This document shows, piece after piece, positions 1-6,825 of a stretch of DNA of 7,293 nt. The stretch's first letter is position 1. The number at the start of each line of letters is the position of its first letter. The notes under the pieces were generated by a model. That model searched no databases. It saw only the letters and a program-made list of their open reading frames with translations, and was not told the DNA's origin. The stretch lies in contig FR897819.1 of the NCBI GenBank assembly GCA_000437495.1, positions 51,385-58,677 of the forward strand, in the 5' to 3' direction. The position numbers and the translations under genes are program-made. This stretch comes from Prevotella sp. CAG:485 (GTDB lineage: Bacteria > Bacteroidota > Bacteroidia > Bacteroidales > Muribaculaceae).

Positions 1-1186
1 CCTTCCATTCGGTGAGGAGCATCAGAGCGTCGGCATCTTTGAGCGCACTGTACATATCCGGCGCATAGCTTATGGTATCACCTACCCTGCGCTGAGCCTC
101 CTTCATTGCCACGGGGTCATACGCCACAATTTCGGCGCCGGCATTCTTCAGCAAGTCGATAAGCACCAAAGCGGGTGCTTCGCGCATATCGTCAGTCTCA
201 GGCTTGAAAGCCAGACCCCACATTGCAATCTTCTTGCCCTTCAGCTCACCGTTGAAGTGCTTCTGCAACTTGTCATACAGCAGATGCTTCTGGTCTTCAT
301 TGACGGCCTCAACAGCCTGCAGCACGCGCATATCATAACCATACTGTGCAGCTGTGCGGATAATGGCTTTTACGTCCTTGGGGAAACAGGAGCCGCCATA
401 TCCGCAACCCGGATAAAGGAACTTTGTGCCTATGCGGCGGTCGCTTCCTATGCCTTTGCGCACCATTTCCACATCGGCGCCCACACGGTCGCACAGATTG
501 GCGATATCGTTCATAAACGATATGCGGGTGGCGAGCATGGCATTGGCGGCATATTTAATCATCTCAGCCGAACGGATGTCGGTGAAAATCATACGATCAG
601 ACGACAGGGTGAAGGGGCGATAGATACGCTCCATGAGCTTGCGGGCGCGGGGAGTATCCACACCCACGACCACGCGGTCAGGACTCATGAAATCTGCTAT
701 AGCGGCTCCCTCCTTGAGGAATTCCGGATTTGAAGCCACGTCAAATTCCACATTCACGCCACGTTTGTCGAGCTCTTCCTGCACAGCTTCACGCACCAGC
801 GTTGCCGTACCCACCGGCACAGTGCTTTTGGTAACCACGCAGACATAATTATTTATATTCTGGCCAATTTCGCGCGCTACGCCCAATACATAGCTCAGAT
901 CGGCAGAGCCATCCTCGTCAGGAGGGGTACCCACAGCTGAGAATACAGCTTCAACGCCGCTGTCGAGTGCCTCTTTCAGCGACGTGGTAAAATTAAGTCT
1001 GCCGGCTTTGCAGTTACGTTCCACCATGGCCTGCAATCCGGGCTCGTAGATGGGTACTTTATGCTGACGCAGACTCTTTATTTTTTCTTCGTTAACATCA
1101 ACACAGGTTACCTCGATTCCCATGTCGGAAAAACATGCGCCCGACACGAGTCCCACATATCCCGAACCAACTATGGCTATTTTCAT
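1..1186 (-). CDS. ugd: UDP-glucose 6-dehydrogenase, 3' end missing
   Basis: Cytoplasmic enzyme that oxidises UDP-glucose to UDP-glucuronate with two NAD+, supplying precursors for capsule, exopolysaccharide or other surface glycans. About 395 codons are visible, read from an ATG at 1186; family members are roughly 440 residues, so some 45 C-terminal residues lie beyond the left edge. Seen in the translation: an N-terminal Rossmann fold starting MKIAIVGSGYVG (GxGxxG at residues 7-12), an NPEFLKEG segment with the conserved lysine near residue 158, the central dimerisation helix region (EMIKYAANAMLATRISF), the active-site motif GGSCFPKD with catalytic Cys267, and the start of the C-terminal UDP-binding domain (GLAFKPETDDMREAP). 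No frameshift or missing key residue was seen. It diverges from the Ldt-ftsK run and has its own promoter. GDP-mannose dehydrogenase is the nearest alternative, but the motif set fits UDP-glucose dehydrogenase better. Confidence 0.96.
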   Translation of the reverse strand, partial: MKIAIVGSGYVGLVSGACFSDMGIEVTCVDVNEEKIKSLRQHKVPIYEPGLQAMVERNCKAGRLNFTTSLKEALDSGVEAVFSAVGTPPDEDGSADLSYVLGVAREIGQNINNYVCVVTKSTVPVGTATLVREAVQEELDKRGVNVEFDVASNPEFLKEGAAIADFMSPDRVVVGVDTPRARKLMERIYRPFTLSSDRMIFTDIRSAEMIKYAANAMLATRISFMNDIANLCDRVGADVEMVRKGIGSDRRIGTKFLYPGCGYGGSCFPKDVKAIIRTAAQYGYDMRVLQAVEAVNEDQKHLLYDKLQKHFNGELKGKKIAMWGLAFKPETDDMREAPALVLIDLLKNAGAEIVAYDPVAMKEAQRRVGDTISYAPDMYSALKDADALMLLTEWK

Positions 1187-1215
1187 ATAAGCTTTTTCTT
1201 TAGTGTAATTCAGTG

Positions 1216-1246
1216 CAAAGTTACGAAAGAAATCTGAGTCAGACAA
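1216..1246 (-). promoter_or_regulatory. Bacteroidota-type promoter for ugd
   Basis: On the minus strand a TTG (1246-1244) is followed after exactly 20 bases by TAACTTTG (1223-1216), matching the Bacteroidota primary sigma factor pattern TTG, about 19-20 bases, TAnnTTTG. Transcription would begin a few bases beyond 1216 and leave a leader of roughly 20-25 bases before the ugd ATG at 1186. The stretch upstream is A/T-rich. The match is by eye; the start site is inferred. Confidence 0.72.
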
Positions 1247-1305
1247 TACATTATAAAAAATCGAAAAAGATTTTCCTCTCAATATTGCTCACTATAAAAG
1301 GACAC

Positions 1306-1336
1306 TTGCATAATTGCCGGAAATGTTGTAAATTTG
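1306..1336 (+). promoter_or_regulatory. Bacteroidota-type promoter for the Ldt-ftsK run
   Basis: A TTG at 1306-1308 is followed after 20 bases by TAAATTTG at 1329-1336, a full match to the Bacteroidota primary sigma factor pattern. Transcription is expected to begin near 1343, giving a leader of about 50 bases that is A-rich and shows no obvious hairpin before the ATG at 1393. No other good match was seen between 1393 and 7290, so this may drive all five downstream genes. A second TTG at 1314-1316 is too close to the TAAATTTG to be the better upstream element. Confidence 0.72.
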
Positions 1337-1392
1337 CACTTGCAATTTTCAACAAAAACTATCCTAAGAAACCACATACACTGAAATAAAAT

Positions 1393-2388
1393 ATGTCAAC
1401 GTCTATATGGCATGCGTTAATAGCGTGTCTGATATCCATCTTTATCCTTGCAGGTTGCTCCAATACGAACGAGACAGGACAGTCAGTGCAGACAGAGTCA
1501 TACATCAATGAAAATGACGCTCTGCCCCTTGACAGCTCCTCATCTGAAGAACAGCAAAAGAAAGATTCTGTGGCCAAAGGGCCTCAATACACCAACCATA
1601 AGTTCGCCTCTGCCGAAGAAGCCATAGCCTTCATGCAGGAATCGCCCGATTGGGATAAATATCGCGAGGGCATCTTTCCGCAGGCCGCAACAGAGGATTT
1701 GAATTACACAACAAAGCTGCTCAACAGCCCCTACAAACACTTCATCGTGGTAGATAAATCGAAAATGAAGGTGGTGCTGTTCGACCGCTACGGGCGTGTG
1801 GTGCATGACTACGGCATGGCCGGCCCGCGCAACTTCGGCACAAAACAGAAGAAAGGCGACTGCCGCACTCCCGAAGGGTATTTCTCGGCTGAGGGTGTGT
1901 ATGACAGCTCAGACTGGGAGTACATTGACGACAATGGCAAGAGGCATCCCGGAAAATGCTTCGGACCCCGATTCATACGTATCAAGAATCCGGTTACCAC
2001 GCAAGTGGGTATTCACGGCACTTCTTCGCCCGGCTCCATTGGCAAACGCACAAGCCACGGCTGCATACGTGTTTATAATGAGAACATTCTCCAGTTGGTA
2101 AAATATGTTGAACGCGGCATGCCCATTCTCGTGCTTCCGAGCAAGAATGACATGGCAGTCAACACGCAGGCAGGCCTTTACAAAGGCTGGTTCAACACCG
2201 GCGTCGCACCTTTAGCTTCCGCTAATCTGGGCAATTCGCAGCCGTCCAAGCCTAAAGAGAAGAAAACCTCGGCAGAAGGCAGCGAGACGCAGGTAACTGA
2301 ATCGCCCGAGGTGGAACAGCCTGTTACCGAGCCGGCGCAAGAGCCGGTGGAAACACCCGCCGAACCGGAGAAAACAACTAACGACTGA
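1393..2388 (+). CDS. Lipoprotein L,D-transpeptidase (YkuD/ErfK family)
   Basis: Predicted cell-envelope enzyme that makes 3-3 peptidoglycan cross-links or attaches proteins to the wall, acting on tetrapeptide stems. The 331 residues begin with a lipoprotein signal ending in LAGC, so Cys22 should be the lipidated residue. The residues after it (SNTNE) lack the acidic run typical of Bacteroidota surface-export signals, so a periplasm-facing anchor is likelier. A low-complexity spacer leads into a YkuD domain at about 117-250, with His208 in HGTSS and the catalytic motif SHGCIR carrying Ser221, His222 and Cys224. From about 285 to the end the protein is rich in Pro, Glu, Lys and Thr and probably disordered. 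The start is fixed by an in-frame TAA at 1387-1389. The signal's n-region has no Lys or Arg, which is unusual. It is first in the plus-strand run, ahead of ftsK, which suggests but does not prove a division-related role. The exact reaction (cross-linking, anchoring or hydrolysis) cannot be told from sequence. Confidence 0.92.
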   Translation: MSTSIWHALIACLISIFILAGCSNTNETGQSVQTESYINENDALPLDSSSSEEQQKKDSVAKGPQYTNHKFASAEEAIAFMQESPDWDKYREGIFPQAATEDLNYTTKLLNSPYKHFIVVDKSKMKVVLFDRYGRVVHDYGMAGPRNFGTKQKKGDCRTPEGYFSAEGVYDSSDWEYIDDNGKRHPGKCFGPRFIRIKNPVTTQVGIHGTSSPGSIGKRTSHGCIRVYNENILQLVKYVERGMPILVLPSKNDMAVNTQAGLYKGWFNTGVAPLASANLGNSQPSKPKEKKTSAEGSETQVTESPEVEQPVTEPAQEPVETPAEPEKTTND

Positions 2389-2401
2389 CTGTAAAATTTT
2401 G

Positions 2402-2422
2402 GCCGCTTCTCATTGAGGCGGC
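2402..2422. other. Hairpin between the Ldt gene and ftsK
   Basis: GCCGCTTC (2402-2409) can pair with GAGGCGGC (2415-2422) around a five-base loop TCATT, giving an eight-pair stem with one G-U pair. It is flanked by AAAATTTT on the left and an A-rich stretch with seven A on the right. No T-run follows on the plus strand, so it does not look like an intrinsic terminator for the Ldt gene. It could be a processing or stability element, or chance. It contains the upstream candidate TTG start of ftsK at 2413. Confidence 0.45.
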
Positions 2423-2442
2423 AATTAAAAAAAGAGCTCCAA

Positions 2443-5157
2443 TTGTCAAAAGACGATACATATTCGCCTGAGATAGGATTCTATGGCGAAACGGGTGGCA
2501 TCCCCGTTTTAAACCCGGCTAACGAAGGGGGGCGGCAAGACCGTTCCCCCCGTAACAATAATAATGGCACATCTGACAACAACGGTAATAAAAAACCGCG
2601 TGGCGGTAAGTCTCCGCAAACGTCAGCATCAAGAAAGCGGTCGGTTAAATCGGCACCTGACCCTTCGCCCATAAGCGAGAGAATTAAAAGTGTGTTTCAG
2701 AACACCACTTTCAGAGTTCTCACGGGCCTCTTCCTGCTTTTCTTCGCCACATATCTGCTGATAAGCCTTATCTCGTTTGTCAGAGACGGTTTCACCGACC
2801 AAGCCCTTATAACCAACACGGCAGGTGTGCATGTCAACAACTATGGAGGCGAAGGGGGAGCAAGGCTGTCGAAGGTGCTTGTTGACGACGGCTTTGGTCT
2901 CGGCTCTATAATCATCATCTTCTGGATGATTATGCTGAGTCTCAAATTGCTCACCAATTCGCGTGTCGGCAAGTTCAAGACACTGAACTTCACCATTAAG
3001 TGTCTTATTGCCATAGTAACGCTGTCGCTGATATTAGGCCTTCTCACCATTGGTCTCGACTTCCCCTTCAATCCCGGGGGAGCTCACGGACGCTTTGTGA
3101 ATCAGGTAATAATCGACTACATAGGCTGGGCAGGCGCAGCTTTGCTAAGTCTGTTTATGCTCGTGCTGTTTGTGGTGATATGCCTCAACGACCTCATACA
3201 ATGGATTATCCGCAAGAAGCGTCAGCATGACACCCGTAAAGCAGCTTTGCGTGCCGAAGAGGAGGCAGAAGCCGCCCGTCGCCGGGAGCTGGAAGAGACT
3301 CAGAAGCGCGAATGGGCCGAGGAGGTAAAAGCCGGCGAGCATATCGGCGACGAAGTTGCTGACAGCACGTTCGACTTACCCGACAATGTGGCTTTCCGCA
3401 ATGAGGCAGCAGCTGCGGCAGATTCTATCTCTCCCGAAGAGGAGGAGATGACATATATATATGATGACGGTGAGGAGCAGGAAGCCGCCGACGGCCGGAA
3501 TATGCCGCAGGCTGATGCTTCAGCTCAAGAGAATGTTGACAAAGACTCGGCAGAGGGAAATTCCGGTGCTTCTGAAAATGAGGCAGCGAAGGATGCCCCC
3601 ATGGTGATGAAGGTCAATGTCAATCATATAGCCACGGCTGAAGGTGCCGACTCTCAGCTCCCTGAAGTGGTGGAACGCTATCATTTCCCGCCGGTTGAAC
3701 TGTTGCATCCGGCAGCTGAGCGCAATGCCCTTGACCGCAATGAGCAGCTCGAAAATAAAGAAAAGATTCGTCGTACACTGCTCGACTTCGGCATTCCCAT
3801 CACCGACATAGAAGCCACGGTAGGTCCCACTGTAACGCTTTATGAAATCATCCCGGAGCCGGGAATAAAGATTTCCAGCATCCGCAATCTTGCCGATGAC
3901 ATAGCGCGTTCTCTGCGAGCCGTGGGTGTGCGTATCATAGCGCCTATTCCGGGCAAAGGCTCCGTAGGCATAGAAGTGGCCAACAAGGACCCGCAGATAG
4001 TGTCAATGCGCACTGTCATCACTTCGCGCAAATTTCAGGAGTGCAAATATGAACTCCCCATTGCCCTTGGCTCAACTATCAACAACGAGGTATATATTGC
4101 CGATTTGACCAAGATGCCGCATCTGCTTGTGGCAGGTGCTACCGGTCAGGGCAAGTCGGTGGGTCTGAACGCCATCATCACGTCGCTTTTGTTCCGCAAA
4201 CATCCCTCCGAGCTGAAGTTCGTGCTGGTAGACCCCAAGATGGTGGAATTGAGCCTTTATTCAGCCATTGAGAAACATTATCTGGCGCGTATGCCGGGCG
4301 AAGACGATGCCATCATCACCGATGTTTCGGCAAAGGTGATACCGGCTCTCAACTCGCTCTGCGTGGAAATGGACGACCGTTATCAGCTGCTGAAAGCTGC
4401 CCGCGTAAGAGCCATTAAGGAGTACAATCAGAAATTCCTTGCCGGCGAACTGCGCAGCGACGAGGGTCATCGCTTCATGCCTTATATAGTTGTGGTGGTT
4501 GATGAATATTCCGACTTGGTCATGACGGCCGGCAAGGAGATAGAAAAGCCCATAGCCCGTTTGGCTCAGAAAGCCCGCGCAATCGGTATCCATCTGATAG
4601 TAGCTACCCAACGTCCGTCAACAGACGTGGTTACCGGCATGATTAAAGCCAACTTCCCCGCACGAATCGCATTTAAGGTAAGTTCGGGTGTTGACTCCAA
4701 GACCATTCTCAACACCACTGAAGCGCAACAGCTCATTGGCCGCGGCGATATGCTCATTGCCAACGGCAGCGAGCTTGTTCGTGTGCAATGTGCTTTCATC
4801 GACACACCCGAGGTGGAAGATATCTGCACATTCATCTCACAGCAGCCCTGCAACGACGAGCCTTACATTCTACCCGAACCGCAGATGGGCGACGGCAGTG
4901 AGGCAGGCGGCGAGGGCATGGGTGACCAGCCTATCGACCCGCTGCTGAAGGAAGTGGCTCGTACCATAATAAATCTCGACCAGGCTTCCACATCGGGCAT
5001 TCAGCGCCGTTTCAACATAGGTTATAACCGCGCCGGCCGAATCATGGACCAGTTGGAACGCCTCGGTGTAGTTGGACCGAGCCACGGAGGCAAACCCCGT
5101 TCGGTACTTGTTGACCCGATGGCGTTAGAGAATATTCTCTCCACGCTCAACGTTTAA
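2443..5157 (+). CDS. ftsK: DNA translocase FtsK
   Basis: Septal membrane-anchored ATP-driven DNA pump that clears the chromosome terminus from the closing septum and activates XerC/XerD dimer resolution. With the TTG at 2443 as start the protein has 904 residues: a basic, Asn/Gly-rich leader, four membrane segments (about 90-113, 154-172, 186-206, 227-249), a charged helical stretch at about 266-300, an acidic low-complexity linker to about 405, then the motor. The Walker A motif is GATGQGKS at 565-572, and Walker B ends in Asp687-Glu688 (VVVVDEYSD). The ATQRPSTDV motif and a C-terminal winged-helix gamma domain (about 832-895) for binding orienting DNA sequences follow. No in-frame ATG precedes the membrane segments, so the start must be non-ATG. 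TTG 2443 (MSKDD) is preferred because the other candidate, TTG 2413, sits in a hairpin loop and lacks the A-rich leader seen before 2443; using 2413 adds ten residues. The family is certain, the start is not. Confidence 0.96.
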   Translation: MSKDDTYSPEIGFYGETGGIPVLNPANEGGRQDRSPRNNNNGTSDNNGNKKPRGGKSPQTSASRKRSVKSAPDPSPISERIKSVFQNTTFRVLTGLFLLFFATYLLISLISFVRDGFTDQALITNTAGVHVNNYGGEGGARLSKVLVDDGFGLGSIIIIFWMIMLSLKLLTNSRVGKFKTLNFTIKCLIAIVTLSLILGLLTIGLDFPFNPGGAHGRFVNQVIIDYIGWAGAALLSLFMLVLFVVICLNDLIQWIIRKKRQHDTRKAALRAEEEAEAARRRELEETQKREWAEEVKAGEHIGDEVADSTFDLPDNVAFRNEAAAAADSISPEEEEMTYIYDDGEEQEAADGRNMPQADASAQENVDKDSAEGNSGASENEAAKDAPMVMKVNVNHIATAEGADSQLPEVVERYHFPPVELLHPAAERNALDRNEQLENKEKIRRTLLDFGIPITDIEATVGPTVTLYEIIPEPGIKISSIRNLADDIARSLRAVGVRIIAPIPGKGSVGIEVANKDPQIVSMRTVITSRKFQECKYELPIALGSTINNEVYIADLTKMPHLLVAGATGQGKSVGLNAIITSLLFRKHPSELKFVLVDPKMVELSLYSAIEKHYLARMPGEDDAIITDVSAKVIPALNSLCVEMDDRYQLLKAARVRAIKEYNQKFLAGELRSDEGHRFMPYIVVVVDEYSDLVMTAGKEIEKPIARLAQKARAIGIHLIVATQRPSTDVVTGMIKANFPARIAFKVSSGVDSKTILNTTEAQQLIGRGDMLIANGSELVRVQCAFIDTPEVEDICTFISQQPCNDEPYILPEPQMGDGSEAGGEGMGDQPIDPLLKEVARTIINLDQASTSGIQRRFNIGYNRAGRIMDQLERLGVVGPSHGGKPRSVLVDPMALENILSTLNV

Positions 5158-5160
5158 AAG

Positions 5161-5166
5161 AGGAGG
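5161..5166 (+). promoter_or_regulatory. Shine-Dalgarno-like AGGAGG ahead of the lolA-like gene
   Basis: A perfect AGGAGG lies four bases after the ftsK stop. It is 30 bases from the ATG at 5197, too far to serve it directly, but only six bases from an ATT at 5173 that is in frame with that ATG. Bacteroidota generally depend little on Shine-Dalgarno pairing, so it may be chance. It is listed because it bears on the start of the next gene. Confidence 0.25.
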
Positions 5167-5196
5167 ACTGTTATTAACTCAAACAACAACGACAGC

Positions 5197-5829
5197 ATGA
5201 CACACCGCCACCATATCAGCATCGGTCTGCTTACAGTAGTTATTTTACTGTTTTGTGCCTCCATCGGGGTGCAGGCCGCGCCATCGGCAAACGAGATTAT
5301 GCGCAAGGCAGCAGCCACCTTAACCTCATCGTCGGGCGTTACAGTGGAATACAGCCTCTCGGGCAGCGGCCGTAATTCCTCCGGAACGGTGATAATGAAG
5401 GGTTCAGCCTTCTTCCTTGACATGGGCCGTTACAAGACATGGTACGACGGTCGCACCATGACAACGCTTGACAACTCGGAAAAAACCGCCACTCTCTCCA
5501 CACCTTCGGCTGCTGAGGTGAATGAGGCATTGCCGTTGAGCTATATCTCGCAGTGGAGTCGCGACTACAGAGTAGCTCTCGCGCCAAAACAGCCCTCATC
5601 AGGTTATTGCCTTATCCTCACGTCAAAAAGCTCAAGCGCAACGGCGCGAAAGGCTGTTCTCACCGTGTCAGCCAACTTTAGACCCTCAAAACTGGTTGTA
5701 TCATTAAAAAACGGACGCACGGCTACGTTGACAGTCCGCTCGATTACTATCGGCGGCTCGAGCGCAGCCAGTCATTTCCGTTTTCCGACATCAAAATATC
5801 CAAAGGTCAAAATCATTGATTTGCGATGA
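5197..5829 (+). CDS. LolA-like periplasmic outer-membrane lipoprotein carrier
   Basis: Predicted periplasmic chaperone that takes lipoproteins released from the inner membrane and carries them to the outer membrane. The 210-residue precursor has a Sec signal with a His/Arg n-region, a hydrophobic core at about 9-24 and a likely signal peptidase I cut after VQA (residue 27). The mature part, about 183 residues, opens with NEIMRKAAATL and continues as alternating polar and hydrophobic strands, including WYDGRTMTTLD and a PSAAEVNEALPLSYI segment of the kind I recall from Bacteroidales LolA-like proteins. It is Ser/Thr-rich with little else distinctive. Length fits LolA (about 200). It starts 39 bases after ftsK, in the same frame. 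A lipoprotein gene lies two genes upstream, a plausible client. The ATG start gives a normal signal peptide; an upstream ATT would add eight polar residues. Family assignment rests on overall pattern and context rather than a catalytic motif, so a related LolA/LolB-fold protein of other function is possible. Confidence 0.8.
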   Translation: MTHRHHISIGLLTVVILLFCASIGVQAAPSANEIMRKAAATLTSSSGVTVEYSLSGSGRNSSGTVIMKGSAFFLDMGRYKTWYDGRTMTTLDNSEKTATLSTPSAAEVNEALPLSYISQWSRDYRVALAPKQPSSGYCLILTSKSSSATARKAVLTVSANFRPSKLVVSLKNGRTATLTVRSITIGGSSAASHFRFPTSKYPKVKIIDLR

Positions 5830-5865
5830 TTCAGACTCTTTAATGCAACGCAAAACCTTAATTCT

Positions 5866-6813
5866 ATGGAATCAGAAAAAGTAAAAGTACTGATAATAGG
5901 CAGTGGTCCGGCCGGATACACAGCCGGCATATATGCAGGCAGAGCCAATCTCTCGCCGGTGCTTTATGAAGGTCCGCAACCCGGCGGACAGCTGACCACC
6001 ACAACAGATATAGAGAACTTCCCAGGCTACCCCAAAGGCATCAACGGCACAGAGATGATGGAAGAGTTCAAGGCTCAGGCCGAACGCTTCGGCACACAGG
6101 TGCGCAATGCTGCCATAGAGCGCATCGACTTCACCAAGCGCCCGTATCTCTGCCTCGACGAAAACGGCAAACAGATTGAAGCAGAGACGCTGATTCTCGC
6201 CACCGGCGCGTCAGCACGTTATCTCGGACTGCCTGATGAAGAGAAATACCAGGGAATGGGAGTAAGTGCCTGCGCTGTATGCGACGGTTTCTTCTACCGT
6301 GGCCTCACCGTGGCTGTGATAGGCGGCGGCGACACAGCCTGTGAGGAAGCTGTTTATCTGGCTTCTCTGGCTAAAAAGGTATATCTCGTGGTGCGCAAAG
6401 ATTACCTGCGTGCCTCGCAGTTCATGAAGGCCAAAGTGGCACATACCGAGAACATTGAGGTTCTGTATAACTGCAATGCTACCGGCCTGTTTGGCGAAGG
6501 TGTGGTACAGGGTATGGATGTGGTCCGTTTTGCCGGACTGCCCGAAGAGGAGCACTTCAAACTTCCCATCGACGGCTTTTTCCTGGCCATAGGACATAAA
6601 CCCAACACCGAGCTTTTCGGCGATTGCGTAGAGCTTGATGCAAAAGGCTTCGTGAAGACTCATCCTAATTCGCAGGCCACCAATCTGCCGGGCGTTTTTG
6701 CTGCCGGCGATGTCTGCGACCCGGAATATCAGCAAGCCATCACAGCGGCGGCATCAGGCTGCCGGGCGGCTCTCGACGCCGAGCGTTTCCTGCTCAAGAA
6801 CTCTATTTCCTGA
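5866..6813 (+). CDS. trxB: Thioredoxin-disulfide reductase
   Basis: Cytoplasmic FAD enzyme that passes electrons from NADPH to thioredoxin, supporting ribonucleotide reductase, peroxiredoxins and general thiol balance. The 315 residues match the low-molecular-weight bacterial type. Seen in order: the FAD-binding GSGPAGYTAGIYAGRA near the N-terminus, GGQLTTTTDIENFPG, the redox-active pair Cys136-Ala-Val-Cys139 followed by DGFF, the NADPH-domain GGGDTACEEA at 153-162, and the C-terminal FAD motif AAGDVCD (Asp282) with QQAITAAASG. The segment VVRKDYLRAS replaces the HRRDxxRA of E. coli; its positive charges (Arg, Lys, Arg) are kept, so NADPH preference is expected to remain. The CAVC centre differs from the common CATC by a conservative change. 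It begins 36 bases after the lolA-like stop and ends 12 bases before the deaminase, consistent with one transcript. A ferredoxin/flavodoxin-type reductase is less likely because the CxxC active site is present. Confidence 0.96.
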   Translation: MESEKVKVLIIGSGPAGYTAGIYAGRANLSPVLYEGPQPGGQLTTTTDIENFPGYPKGINGTEMMEEFKAQAERFGTQVRNAAIERIDFTKRPYLCLDENGKQIEAETLILATGASARYLGLPDEEKYQGMGVSACAVCDGFFYRGLTVAVIGGGDTACEEAVYLASLAKKVYLVVRKDYLRASQFMKAKVAHTENIEVLYNCNATGLFGEGVVQGMDVVRFAGLPEEEHFKLPIDGFFLAIGHKPNTELFGDCVELDAKGFVKTHPNSQATNLPGVFAAGDVCDPEYQQAITAAASGCRAALDAERFLLKNSIS

Positions 6814-6825
6814 TTCATTACGCTG

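Noticed and set aside
257..733. Open frame of 158 codons on the plus strand.
   Set aside because: It lies wholly antisense to ugd, whose motifs and catalytic Cys are intact; the antisense product resembles no family I know.
2392..2401. Possible promoter box TAAAATTTTG just before ftsK.
   Set aside because: The TA and TTTG parts are two bases too far apart for TAnnTTTG, so it was not called as a promoter.
2402..2433. Hairpin plus A-run considered as an intrinsic terminator.
   Set aside because: On the plus strand the stem is followed by A, not T; on the minus strand it is followed by CAAAATTTT, a poor U-tract, and no minus-strand gene ends there.
3451..3463. Short TA dinucleotide repeat (ACATATATATATG) considered as a phase-variable tract.
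   Set aside because: It is only about five units, lies within the FtsK linker coding frame and encodes a normal Tyr-Ile-Tyr stretch.
4261..4611. Open frame of 116 codons on the minus strand inside ftsK.
   Set aside because: It overlaps the Walker B region of FtsK antisense and has no independent support.
6211..6735. Open frame of 174 codons on the minus strand.
   Set aside because: It is a shadow of trxB in a GC-richer coding region; no promoter or family signature was seen.
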